Positions 1 to 10,946 of a stretch of DNA of 47,786 bases are shown here, one piece after another (within the stretch, counting starts at the first letter, position 1; every line of letters begins with the position of its first letter). The notes beneath the pieces are model-generated. The model was not told the DNA's origin. It made no database searches and saw only the letters and a list, made by a program, of their open reading frames with translations. The DNA comes from Chlorokybus atmophyticus (lineage: Eukaryota; Streptophyta; Chlorokybophyceae; Chlorokybales; Chlorokybaceae): assembly GCA_009103225.1 (NCBI GenBank), contig RHPI01000008.1, positions 141,795-189,580 on the forward strand, written 5' to 3'. Made by a program: the position numbers and the translations under genes.

Positions 1-520
1 GGGGGGGGGGGGCGCAGCATTGTGGTGGTGCGTGATGGAAGAGGAAGTGAGCTGCTGCTGCTGATGGACTGGAAGCGTATAATCAAGTGAGTGGCAAAGG
101 CGATGCATTCTTATTGCACACATGCGTGGTGCTGTGGGTGAGGGTGGGGGTAGGGGTAGGGTCTTATTCTTTTTGCTTGGTTTCGGGACGACACGGTGCT
201 CTGCCGTGATAGTATGGCGTGCTGTGCCAGCATACATACACAGGCAATTGTGGGCGGGCATGGCCCATGCCGCATGGGGACATTCTTGTTCACACGCCTC
301 TGAGAGCACATGCTATGCTCTGCGAGGACCTCAATTCAAACAAAGTGGCACTGTCCGAAGCTTTTGTGCTGGTCGCTACTATTCTAGCATAGTACTGACC
401 TCACAAGCATCTGGCTGTACAAAAACTTGGATTCAGGTCGCACTTATGCTGAGCCCGTCATTCTGCTCCTCAAATGCTTGCTATTGCTTTGAAGCCCTTT
501 TCAACAGGCCTGCTACTGAA
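1..520 (+). repeat. Diverged segmental duplication, copy 1
   Basis: This stretch resembles 4100-4720 in patches that occur in the same order. A GCTGCTGCTG run is followed by a GGACTGGAAG block and then GTGAGTGGC. Next come a CACACATGCGTG block, an AGCACATGCT block and a TTCAACA-GGCCTGCT block. The GGACTGGAAG...GTGAGTGG part looks like the end of an exon and its 5' splice site, but copy 1 has no clean open frame through it. The contig begins with a run of 12 G. The most likely reading is an old tandem duplication that also carried the BTB genes; identity was judged by eye. Confidence 0.5.
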
Positions 521-891
521 GGGGAAGCATTCTGAGCGACGTCTCCCGCTCCCATCGTCAATCAATGAAAAGCCCCCTGCTGCGCGCGTGTGCGTGCGTG
601 CGCAGACACGCGCTTGACGCACACAACCTTTGCAATCAGAGAGCCAGTCACCTAGCTGCGTACATCCTCCTCCTCCCCTCCCCCGCCCATGCATGCGCGC
701 GCGCGCACATGTGCTCACGCCCAGCAATTGATTATGCCTTTGCTTTGTGACAGATCGCACACAGCCAAACAGAACCTATGTGTCAGCTAGCGAGGGCGGC
801 TAGCAGCACTGCCATTTGGCAACCCTCAGGGACAACCATCTGAAAGCTGCGCCAGTGCAGACTTCTAAGGCAACATAGTGGTTGGGATAGC

Positions 892-924
892 TACCATGCA
901 CAGTCCACTGAACTGTGCATGGTA
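892..924. repeat. Perfect 13-bp hairpin
   Basis: Arms 892-904 and 912-924 are exact reverse complements (TACCATGCACAGT) around a 7-base loop. There is no T-run after it and no gene end nearby, so nothing suggests a terminator. Its function is unknown. Confidence 0.85.
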
Positions 925-1119
925 TTGGTGCAACTGTCACATCTGCCAGAACTGTTTTAGGAGTGTAGGAGTTCGTCAGGAAGCTAATGTCAGAGCAGAG
1001 GACGCACAGCAGACTGGACTAACTTTTTGACTGCTTAGCCACACTCTTTCACACTGTGCCATGCAGCACATGCCACAGCTGCCAAGTGTTGCAGGCATCC
1101 TAAGTTTTTGAGGAAATGT

Positions 1120-1229
1120 GCCAGGTAGCCAGCGTGCAACACAGACACACCCACAAATCTACATGCGCGCGCGCACGCACACGCATGTAGATTTGTGGGT
1201 GTGTCTGTGTTGCACGCTGGCTACCTGGC
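1120..1229. repeat. Perfect 48-bp inverted repeat with 14-base loop
   Basis: Positions 1120-1167 and 1182-1229 are exact reverse complements. The 14-base loop lies in an alternating CG/CA tract. No target-site duplication or transposase is visible. It could be a recent fold-back event, a tiny foldback element, or a library or assembly chimera. Confidence 0.85.
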
Positions 1230-2368
1230 GCGCGCACGCACACGCACACACAGACCAATGTCGACTGCACCCCCGACCACCTGCTGCATTTACTCGTGAG
1301 TAGTAACAGACCCAATGCACGCATGCGCCTGCACACTCACGCACATGCGCACGCGCACGCGCACGCAGACAGGCGTCACAGTGGAAAGCCCCATTTTGCG
1401 CACGTGCGTGTGGATGGGTGGGTCTGCCTGGGCCTGCATGCATGTGTGCATGTGCGCTTGGGGTGGCGGGGTTGTACACAGCCACTAGCAGGTGACTGGC
1501 TGTTTGGTTGATGAAATGTTTGTGCACGTGCAACCAGACGTACATGCACACGCACGCTCGCAAATGGCTTGGTGTAACGTGCATGCATGGGTGAGTGTCA
1601 CGCACCCCGGGTGGCACTGCGGGGGCAGAGGGGGGGTANAACGGGGGGGGGGGGGGATGCAATGGAATGGGCTGTTTGACTGTTAAAAGGCTGGTGTCGA
1701 CCCCTGCAGTCTTCAAGCCTGAGCATACAGGTGTTGTGGAATTCGATCTACGAGATGAAAATTATAGCCAATTGCAACGGCTCCAAAGCTGTCTGCAATT
1801 CTGTTGGTTGATCCGTGCGCGGTTGATTTACCATAACGTATGATGACAAGCTGTACACGTATCGGAAGCTCGTTTGGCTTTATGTGATCCAAATACCTGA
1901 CCCATATACAAAAAGGAATTGACAATTGCGCTAGCATTCCATATGCATGTTCGGCATGTCTTCGCGTAAAGCTGCGTGACAGTGCCATTACACCACGTGT
2001 CCCTTTTAATTTAAAAGGTACATAAGAATTGCAGTTATCATGCCGTGCTGTTACCGACTGGGCATGTCGCTGCATTGCAATCGTTTACTAATTCATCAAC
2101 ATCTTTGACCAGCGTGGTCCAAAAAGTCGTAGCTAGCGCACGCACGTTGGCTTTCAAGCTGAGTGCTCATGGTCATGTCGTATGGGCAACAACGTGAGAT
2201 CAGCAGTTCTAAACCAATGCAACTGGGAATTTGTACAACCGTACATGGCGTGACAGATTGAGCACTTACTATTGGGCATCTTTGCACAGACTGAGGATTG
2301 CCAAGACCATCTATCTGACTAGATCGTGGCTATCAATCATGGCTCAACTACCTGTCAAGTTGAAGACA

Positions 2369-3287
2369 TCACAACGTGTTTGCATCACTCAGTATTGCTA
2401 ATGTGTCTTTGTGGATGTAGCCTTGCCCCCAAGTTCTTTGGGCTCGTGGCTCTTCAGTCTTGATGACCGGCACATTTTCATGTTTCCATGCTGGCGGAAA
2501 GGGGAATGAATGCAATCCTCCCCCTCTGACTGTTGCGGACTCCTCTAGAATTGCACAAGTATTGCGCCACCGCTTGGTGAGTATGTCGAACACGGTCTCG
2601 CCATTGCACATGCACATATACTGCCTTTGAACCTTGGACATGGGCACGTCCACCTTCGATAAGTGTGTGATAGCGGCTTGACGCAGCTTTGGCATGTCGT
2701 AAGCATCTGCAAGCGCTGCCAGTTTTGCTGGATGTTGTTGAACTTGGCTCAAAAGGTAGTCCTCGCAGCCCTGTATCACACTCTTGACTTGGTACTTCCT
2801 TGCCATCTCCAGCATTCTTTCCGCTGCCGCCTGTCACATGAATAGTTGATACTAACATCAGGTCAAGGCCTACTGGCATAGCTTCTCGCATGCACGTGCA
2901 TAGCCTGAACATCATGATGATCAGCGGCAACGGACGACACGTATACCAAGTCAAGTTGCAGTGTGGTCCTGTCATTGGGACTGACGAGACTCAGGCACAG
3001 CTCCATGTCTGCCACGGAAGTATCTTCTACCACGAGCTGTGAAGCCAACGTGGACAGCATAAGGTCTTTCAGCACAATGCTGTGTCTCGCCAGCAGCCAT
3101 TTACTGGTCCTCAGTTCTTTCCCTGCGATGTGTATGTGTCATTCAGAAACACTGTCATGCAAGTAGTGGTGAAGCACAACTCTTAACGAGACAGAAACGC
3201 AAACATGACAAGAACAAACAGCTTGCCAGGCGGACCTTCCACCACCAAAACAAAGTCGCTGAAGTCGTCGCTTGCCTGCTGGACCAT
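2369..3287 (-). CDS. BTB/POZ domain protein A
   Basis: Three exons on the minus strand: 3287-3236, 3122-2947 and 2830-2369, giving about 229 residues, with ATG at 3287. The splice phases agree throughout. The BTB core is visible as SDFVLVVEG, KELRTSKWLLARHS, and VADMELCLSLV. It is followed by a BACK-like helical part (MLEMARKYQVKSV, CEDYLLSQV, YDMPKLRQAAITHL). BTB proteins usually dimerise and often act as substrate adaptors for Cullin-3 ubiquitin ligases. No Kelch, MATH or NPH3 domain is seen, so the substrate is unknown. The intron inside the BTB domain uses a normal GT donor (GAAG|GTCCGC), unlike its two paralogues. Coding could extend upstream of 3287, because the frame stays open for about 110 bases. 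It is the tandem paralogue of the gene at 6057-7019. Confidence 0.8.
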
Positions 3288-3773
3288 CTTAAGCAATAAC
3301 GGTAGCTGTGACGCGTACACTGCGTTGACATTTCGTGAGCGTAAGTCCGCACGACGTCCGACCAGGCATGTGCACGCATTGACCAAACCCTCATACAAGA
3401 AGAATCAGCGCATGGAGCAGGGTGCGATGATGCTGAAGTCGTTCAGTAAGATTGCATACAATCAGCAAGTGTCTCAGTAGAGGCTGAAATCAAAATGGGT
3501 GTACGTTTGCTGACCTTACGCCCTGTTGTAGATTCCAGCTGGAGAGGGCAATCCACTCGCCGCCTGACAGCCACACAGCACAAGGCGGTCGTCAGCAGCA
3601 GGTACGTTGCAACTTTGGTACTCAGAGTCAAGGATTGCCAACCGCTTCCTATGCATGCCAAGCCTCTCAGTAGGACAAAAACTTTGCTGCAGCTTGAAAC
3701 TTGAGCGCGACTAGACTCATCAAAACCGCTAAAACAACGCAACCATGCAGCTCTAACAGAAGCAGCAACGCTC

Positions 3774-3818
<45 letters not shown>

Positions 3819-4099
3819 TCTGCGCCACCTGCCACACCCCTAACTCTTCTTCTCCCGCCTTCACTAAGCCCAACACCACGCGCCCCCACCCGCACTCGTC
3901 CGCGCTCCCGCCCCCCAAAACCACAGCATCAAACCCGAGTCGGAGTGACTCCCTCACACCGCTGCTGTCCGTCAGACCCACCCACCCACCGTCGTGACTG
4001 CCGACGGAAAGAGGAGAGATGGATAAGCACGACACAGTATGCATGCATGGAAGCGTCCGTGCTTATCCCCGAACGCTGTGGGACACTGCAGCGTCTCTC
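3288..4099. other. Intergenic with (GA)n microsatellite
   Basis: This is the upstream region of BTB gene A. It contains a GA dinucleotide run at about 3777-3812. No conserved protein is encoded on either strand. A short plus-strand frame beginning ATG GAT AAG near 4020 runs toward the duplicated exon-like segment, but it cannot be confirmed. Confidence 0.5.
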
Positions 4100-4720
4100 T
4101 GCTGCGGTGCGGATGAGGTGGAGCTTGCAGGTGGCGGCAGCGGCGCTGCGGCTGTGTGGTTGTATGGGAGGCAGAGGAGGTGAGCTAATGCTGCTGCTGC
4201 TGCTGCTGCTGGACTGGAAGTGTCCTCTACTACGGTGAGTGGCGGAAGCAGTGCAATCTCGCTGCGCACATGCGTGATGGTGCATGCCGGCCAGGTGGTG
4301 TGGCCTGGCTTATGGATGTGGGTGAGGGCGGGTGCTGAATTCTCAGCTTGCTAGCTTAGAGGTTTGGAAGTTGCCTGCCGGGTTACCCTTCAGGAAGAGT
4401 TACATGTGTCTTGCTAGTTATTAAGCAACGCAGTGTTCTGCCTCAGGCAAGGCTTGACACGATGGGCGTGCTAGCACACACTTGGCAAGCAGCAAGTGTA
4501 AGGCCCGGGACAACCTTACTTCCGCACTGCGTTACACCTCTCACAGCACATGCTGTCTCTCGTGCTCTGCCACTACTGTATTACAATATTGACCACACAA
4601 ACACTTGACTAGAGAATAACTTCACGTCTCAGGTTGCACTAGTGCTCAACCTGTCTGATCCTCAGATTCTCTCTGTTGCCCTGGATCCCTCTTCAACAAC
4701 GGCCTGCTGCTGCTGGTGGT
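4100..4720 (+). repeat. Diverged segmental duplication, copy 2
   Basis: This is the partner of 1-520. It holds a (CTG)n run at about 4190-4211, then GGACTGGAAG and a 5' splice-like GGTGAGTGG near 4239, followed by the same ordered patches as copy 1. Upstream of the splice-like site the frame is open and would encode a Leu-rich stretch ending LLLLDWKCPLLR. A similar exon end (LLTALHWKPLLCR before GTGAGTAC) occurs at 47325. It may be the first exon of a plus-strand gene divergent from BTB A, but no downstream exons could be assigned. Confidence 0.45.
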
Positions 4721-5404
4721 AAACCTCAACGACTAACCAGTATGGGCGCCATGTGCCGTTGCACGTGTGCTGCAAACAGATGAGCAGCGCGTTTGCTGTT
4801 GCATTGCATTCTGTGCCTGCTTGTCTTCCACCCAGTTCCAGCGTTTGTACGTGCAACATCAGGGCATGTAGCCCCCCCCCCCCCGGAATACAAATGCTGA
4901 TGATTGCGATTGTCAAGCCCTTGACTGCCGACCCAGGTTGAGACTCAGGTTGGTTGCTATCGGCTGACGAGCAGTGGGAGGGTATGATTGCAATTGTGGA
5001 GACCCAGCTGCCGAACCGGCCGCGTCGGCCATTGCGAGATCACATGGATGCATGCATGAGCAAAGCAACTTGCCACCAGAGTGAGTGACTTTTACCTGCT
5101 GCGTCCTTACTCACATGGGCAATCCTGTTGAAGCAGTGCATGTGCCTACGTGCATGCGGGCCTAGATGCAGACACATGTGTCTGTGCATGCGTGTGCGTC
5201 ACGGGTGCGTGAAGTCATGTGCACGCCTGCGTGCATACGTGCGTGTGTACATTCAGCGCTGCTCACAACTAACCTGCTTTAAGTACTTGCCAATTGACGT
5301 CAGTGACGTCAGTGACGCAGGCCGAAGCATTGAGGAAGCACTGCAGCTCGCAAGTTACTCATGATGACCCAAACGTAAGACAAGAAAAAGCAGCACTCAG
5401 CTTT
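4721..5404. other. Intergenic, CRE-like sites
   Basis: No gene is recognised. Two TGACGTCA palindromes sit 9 bp apart at 5295-5302 and 5304-5311, followed by a third partial TGACGCA. These match the bZIP/CREB core, but no nearby start codon makes a regulatory role clear. A poly-C run occurs near 4871. Confidence 0.4.
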
Positions 5405-6001
<597 letters not shown>

Positions 6002-6056
6002 ATCTATAAGTACCCTTACCTCGGTTGAGCGGGAAGAGCTTGCAAACGGAAAACGC

Positions 6057-7019
6057 CTACAGCTCGAGCACCTCCGCCGTCTTCTTGTGCATGTACATCT
6101 TGAACGGGTCCTTTGGCAAATTCCTCTGCAGGTGGCGACATATGGCTTGGCAGTGTCTTAGGCTCCATCCCTCTGGAAGGTCCCTTTTGTCAAGGCTCTC
6201 AGCTTTTATGGAAGCGCACTCCATGAGTATACAGCGCGCTTGCTCCCATCGAGCATTGAATATGCTGAAGACGGTCTCCCCTTTGCACTTGCACAACTCT
6301 TCTTTCACAAGGAAATCTGTGGGAACATCCAGCTGTGACAAGCACTGAACAGCAGTCTGGCGCAGCATGGGCATATCATAAGTGTCGGCGATGGCCGCCA
6401 TCTTAGCGGACTGGGTGGCGTCCCGTGCGAAGCGGAGCAGATACTCCTCGCAATGCTGCACGACAATGAGGGCACCATACTTCCTCGCCAACTCCAACAT
6501 TTTGGGGGTGTTGTCCTGCAAGGCGGCGTGTACACAAGTAAGGCAACATTGCCGCAACGGCAGGCACCATCCTTGCACGTGCACCCATGAGCACACGCGC
6601 ACGCGCACCCATGCACCCACGAGCGTGCGCGTACTACGTGTGGCACACACACACACGCAACTTGAACGTGTGATACATACCTTGTCCAGCGTCAATTTTG
6701 TTTTGTCTGTGGCATTCAACACGGACAAGAACAGCTCCATGTCTGCGGGCATCACGTCATCCATCTCCATCTGCGTGGTGTCTGGGCAGGACTTGAACAA
6801 GTCCCTAAACACCGCACTATGCCTTGCCAAGGCCCACTTGCTGCTCGTAAACAACTGCCCTGTGAAGCAAGTCAAGGGCTGAGTACTGCATTCCTAGCCG
6901 CCTTCAGAAGAGACACAGCTCACATACCACTTGCCTGAGACAATGATGGTGAAGTCACTGTAGTCCTGCTCGGTGTCCTTCTGCTCCATATGGGAGCTAG
7001 AGACGGGGGCAATCTGCAT
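6057..7019 (-). CDS. BTB/POZ domain protein B
   Basis: Three exons on the minus strand: 7019-6935, 6859-6681 and 6515-6057, about 240 residues. ATG at 7019 is followed by a second in-frame Met ten codons on. The BTB core is SDFTIIVSG, then QLFTSSKWALARHSAVF and ADMELFLSVL. The BACK-like part reads MLELARKYGALIVVQHCEEYL, then YDMPMLRQTAVQCL. A conserved tail follows (LVKEELCKCKGETVFSIF), shared with A and C. Intron 1 (6934-6860, 75 bp) appears to be GC-AG: the in-frame donor is CAG|GCAAGT. Retaining it gives a stop. A 45-base GT-AG alternative in frame would insert about ten residues. It probably works as a dimeric adaptor protein with an unknown target. Confidence 0.8.
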
Positions 7020-7730
7020 ATCTGCGGTTACGGCGGTCAGGCATGCAACTGGCTGAGATGATGCAGGTGATGACAGTCATGCAAGCTGAGAGCGCGCAAG
7101 CTAGACATGGGCTGCACCAGTCCATGCTTACTAAAGATGACTTGTAAGCTGTTACGGGTACCTGATTGAGGGAGGTCAACGTGTTGCACTGCGCTCTGAG
7201 CGGGAGCGGGAACATGCAAGCTCTTATAAGGCCGCCCAGCCTGCCTTGTACGGTGAGCAATGCGTATGTTTTACGCCTTGATACGCCATTGCTCTCTGTC
7301 GCGATAGGCTCTAACGTTCAACTGGCTGAGGCGTCTCAAGTTAGCTCTCATTGGTCATCAGCATGCACACTACGTGATGTGACCGAGCGCACAACGTGTG
7401 TGAGCGTGCTAGCTTCCCTGCCACTAGCAGTTGCCTTGGTGATGTGACAGACTACAGACGCTGGGTTTGCGTACCTTTTACGCACTGCTTGGCAGGTTCG
7501 TAGCTTGGTGATGGGACAGTGCACATTCGTTCACGCATGAAGCCTTGACGGGACCGAGCAAGGCATAGTCAGTCGCGCCCAAGCAAATCACAGCTGCTTG
7601 TAAGAACGCTGCTCATGAGCAGCGGTGCCTGCATTTGCCATGCTGTAGTCATGTGCCTGTGTTTCAACCGAGGAGTGCGGCAAGCAGCAGTGTCCTGCCA
7701 GTGACAAGCCTGGCTTTCATTCAGTTACAG
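7020..7730. promoter_or_regulatory. Shared upstream region of BTB B and BTB C
   Basis: The two paralogues point away from each other from this roughly 700-bp interval. No clear TATA box or other core element stands out. The first exon of copy C should lie here if it exists, since its BTB exon starts after an acceptor at 7729-7730 in phase 1. I could not identify it. Confidence 0.4.
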
Positions 7731-8732
7731 ATGGACACTGTAGCGACTTCACCATCGCAGTTTCAGGCGAGCGTTTTGCGAATGGGCGAAACCTGTTGCT
7801 AGCCCTGCTGACTGTTGGCCTTCAATCTTGTGTTGGCACGTTGACTAGCCCAGTCAAAGCTTGTGTGCCTTCTGCAGGACAGGAGTTCAGGTTCAGCAAG
7901 TGGGTTCTGGCAAAACACAGCACGGTATTTGCGGACATGTTTGACTTTTGTCCAAGCTCCGCACGGTTGGAGGCCAGTGACGTGAACCCGCAGACATGGA
8001 GGTGTTCCTGAACATGCTGAGCACAGTGGACAGAAAACAGGTTGCCCTTCGTAACATGGTGAGCTCAGGTCTGCCTGTATTGCACAGCCGTGCTAGTATA
8101 TACCCGCATGCGATCCGATTGTGCATGAGGTTTTAAGGTGTTGCACAGATACCACTTGTGTAATGTGCACGTTGACTGCGGGACCTGATTGCTGATGTGG
8201 CTGCATGTTACATCTAGGTGAGCTGCACCACATGTGAAGCCACATCATGAACTAACATTTGGTCAAGGTACACGTGCTGACCGGTGCATGCTTTGTTTGC
8301 AGGAACAAGCCATGCATGCTGGACCTTGGCCGGAAGTATAATGCTATAAATATACAGCAGCATTGTGAGGAATTTCTTCTGCCGCTGGCCAAGGTTAATC
8401 ACCAAACAGCAAAAATTCTCGTAAATTTCCACGCATACGAAATACAGGAGTTGCGCAAGCTTGCCATAGGGCACTTGCAGAACTTTGATGTTCCTTTGAG
8501 TGCCCTTGTAAAAGAAGAGCTGTCCAAATGCAGAGCGGCAACTGTTTGCGACGTTTACCACCAAAGCTGGCTGAATGCAGAGTGCTCGCGTCTGGTACAG
8601 AAGGGGAGTGGTTCAACACCAGACGGCTGGTTTGAGTTCATCACTGATTTTGATATGCGTAAGTTTATTGCCAAGCTTCAGATGAACACGTGCACTAATA
8701 GCCAGAGTCTTCGGCTGCTTCACAAGTATTGA
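7731..8732 (+). pseudogene. BTB/POZ domain protein C, frameshifted copy
   Basis: Exon-like blocks lie at 7731-7766, 7878-8058 and 8303-8732. They match genes A and B: CSDFTIAVSG, GQEFRFSKWVLAKHSTVF, and a long C-terminal block with LDLGRKYNAINIQQHCEEFLL and LVKEELSKCRAATVC. Two indels break it. In the second block, GACGTGAACCCGCAGACATGGAG lacks one base relative to gene B just before GCAGACATGGAG, so the original frame stops soon after. In the third block the distance from the acceptor to the conserved ATG CTG is 13 instead of 15 bases. The net change is minus three. The BTB intron donor is CAG|GCGAGC (GC-AG). That 111-base intron also has no stop in frame. The first exon is not found. Sequencing error is an alternative, but two independent indels favour decay. 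Confidence 0.65.
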
Positions 8733-10496
8733 CTCGGTCTCTCGCTCTACTTTTGAAGTCCCGCTTGCACCCACCCAAGGCCAGACTTGCCCTTAGCCCA
8801 GTGATTATGGACTAGAGTGAACCCAAGTCATGCTAGTTGGTTTGCTTTCTGATGGAAAGTTTTTATATTGTGCAGGCAAGCTTGCATGTAGGTTGGGCAA
8901 CAAGTGTGTGCAGGTGATCTACTGCTCTATAACAATGGATGGCTGTACTTGGTTCAGATAATGTGTCGTGCAAGTACCCTGGCCAAAATATACGCCATGG
9001 ACATGTGCTATCCGATGCAAAGAATGTAGCAACGACCCGTATTTTGAGTTGGTCTCATGCTAACACCTCTTGCACAGCATGCTGTTTCACGCACATGCAC
9101 ATCTTGTCACGTTTCTCACTTGAGGTTGACTGAATGGAAAATGGGGTTATTAATTCGTGCGCACGCTCATGTATGTCCACGCACCCCGTACACACACGCT
9201 GCAACCGTTCGCTGTGCGAGGGCGTACAAACCAATATGCACACCCACTAGATGCTGTGACAGTAGTCGTGCCCCAACTGTGCACATGCTCAGCTGGGCAT
9301 GAGAAGGCGACCTAGCATCAGAGTTGCGAACTGCGTAAGCAGAGGTTTGCATTGAAAAGAGGCAGTCCAAGGTAGTAAAGCAACATGTGTGCGAAAGATT
9401 GATGGTGATACAACTGTATGGATGCGTTGCCTGCTGATACAGCCTCCACGTAGCAGCCCAATGCCATTCACACGTCATGGACATGATCCGTCACTCCAAG
9501 CGTCAGAAATCTGCACATGGGTGTCAACGAGGAGTATCGGGCAGGTAAACAACCTGGTACCTGTTGACTCCCCATACATGCAAGGACCGCCATGCTAATT
9601 CACACGACTGCCCTGATAAGCTGTTTGATGTGAAGTTGCGTGAACTATGGTTGACCTGGTTGCGAACGGTGATGGCAATGCTGCGAGCGACTCACCCAAA
9701 TAGGCACACACACAACATGACAGGCACACACACCTACACACACAGCATTCAGCATTGCATTTGTTGTACACACAAACCTACATACAACTACACTCAAACA
9801 GACAAGCAGAAATGCAGCTGACGCCGTTTCGTAAGCTCGCATGCAGTGCGGGTTGTTGCTGCTGGCCTTGGCAGAACATCTGATAACACAGCACACTCTG
9901 TGAGGTTGTCAAGTGATGTGTTTAGTGCTTATGTGCTGCAAGTCGCAGTGTGCATGCAAGTGTAGCCTTCGTCTGCAGACGTGCACAGCATGAGTCAATT
10001 TATCCATGTGCGCATGTGCGTGCGCAAGGTATGTGCCAGCATACACTTTGCTGTGAGATACAGAGAGTATGAAGGAGGCAATCAAATGGAGCAGGTTTGT
10101 AGCCACCAACGACAACGACGACCACCACCACCACCACCACCACCACCACCACAATATGCGTGCAAGATAAAGTCGCAAGCCATTCTAGCAGCACTCTTGC
10201 AAACGCTTTCATCATCGTCCTTCACCTCCTGATCCTCGGCCGCACCGTCATCCTCCTCCCGCCGCCGCCGCCGCCGCCGCGCCTGCTGCCTCTCCACCAC
10301 CCAGCTGGTCCTAATTTATATACGTTTGTTCCAATCTGGGGCAGGCTCTTGCTCAGGCGGCGGCACAAGGGGAGGAGGAGGAGGAAGAGGAGCAAGAGGG
10401 GGGAGGTGGAGGCGCTGCTGTGTGTGCAGGCGGGTTGCTGACGAGGTGGTGTAGGTCGGTGGGCTTACTTTTGGCGGCTCGAGAGGGGTTGAGGGG
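8733..10496. other. Intergenic with simple repeats
   Basis: No conserved coding sequence was seen. The stretch contains CA-rich tracts (9702-9800), a (CCA)n run near 10121-10150 and a (CCG)n run near 10258-10280. Proline- or valine-rich frames here are translations of those repeats. Confidence 0.6.
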
Positions 10497-10795
10497 GGTG
10501 GCTTTGTGTTGGATGTCTTGTGCAGTAGACGCACGCTGTGTTGCATGAACGTTCGCAGCATGCTTGAATGACTTGTGCTTAATCAGCTGTCATGCAGTGT
10601 ACAGTATCCTTGCCAATGTAAGGTCTGTCGCTCGCTACACAATTTGCCAAGTTGCAGTGCAGGAGTATGCCAAGCTTACACGATTGTTCTCTGTACATGA
10701 CACATCAGGTTTGGAGTCACGGTAGGAACACCGCTCGACGTGCGCACACAGTCAACCTGCAGGGACCTTCCGTTATACGTGCATGCTTGCGCGGG

Positions 10796-10826
<31 letters not shown>
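10497..10826. repeat. Exact ~330-bp duplicated segment, copy 2
   Basis: This copy is identical to 5405-5732. It ends in about 28 bases of GA repeat, then a single n (10827) and about 26 G. The abrupt junction and perfect identity suggest a contig end placed twice, not a genuine second copy. Confidence 0.85.
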
Positions 10827-10946
10827 NGGGGGGGGGGGGGGGGGGGGGGGGGGTGAAGGAGTGTCGGCAGCAGTCAAGGGCAGGCAAGCCAGGCGCACAC
10901 ACACTTACAGAGAGAGAGACGGATAGAGGGAGAGAGGGAGAGAGAG

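Larger units (their letters stand above)
521..2368. other. Intergenic, no gene recognised
   Basis: I see no conserved coding sequence here. The stretch holds a 13-bp hairpin at 892-924, a 48-bp perfect fold-back at 1120-1229, and many alternating purine-pyrimidine tracts (CGCGCGCAC, TGTGCATGTGCG). A single n at 1639 lies beside poly-G. Open frames in it are low-complexity His/Arg/Cys translations of CA/CG repeats. Confidence 0.6.

Noticed and set aside
892-924. Rho-independent terminator
   Set aside because: The genome is eukaryotic, there is no T-run and no upstream gene.
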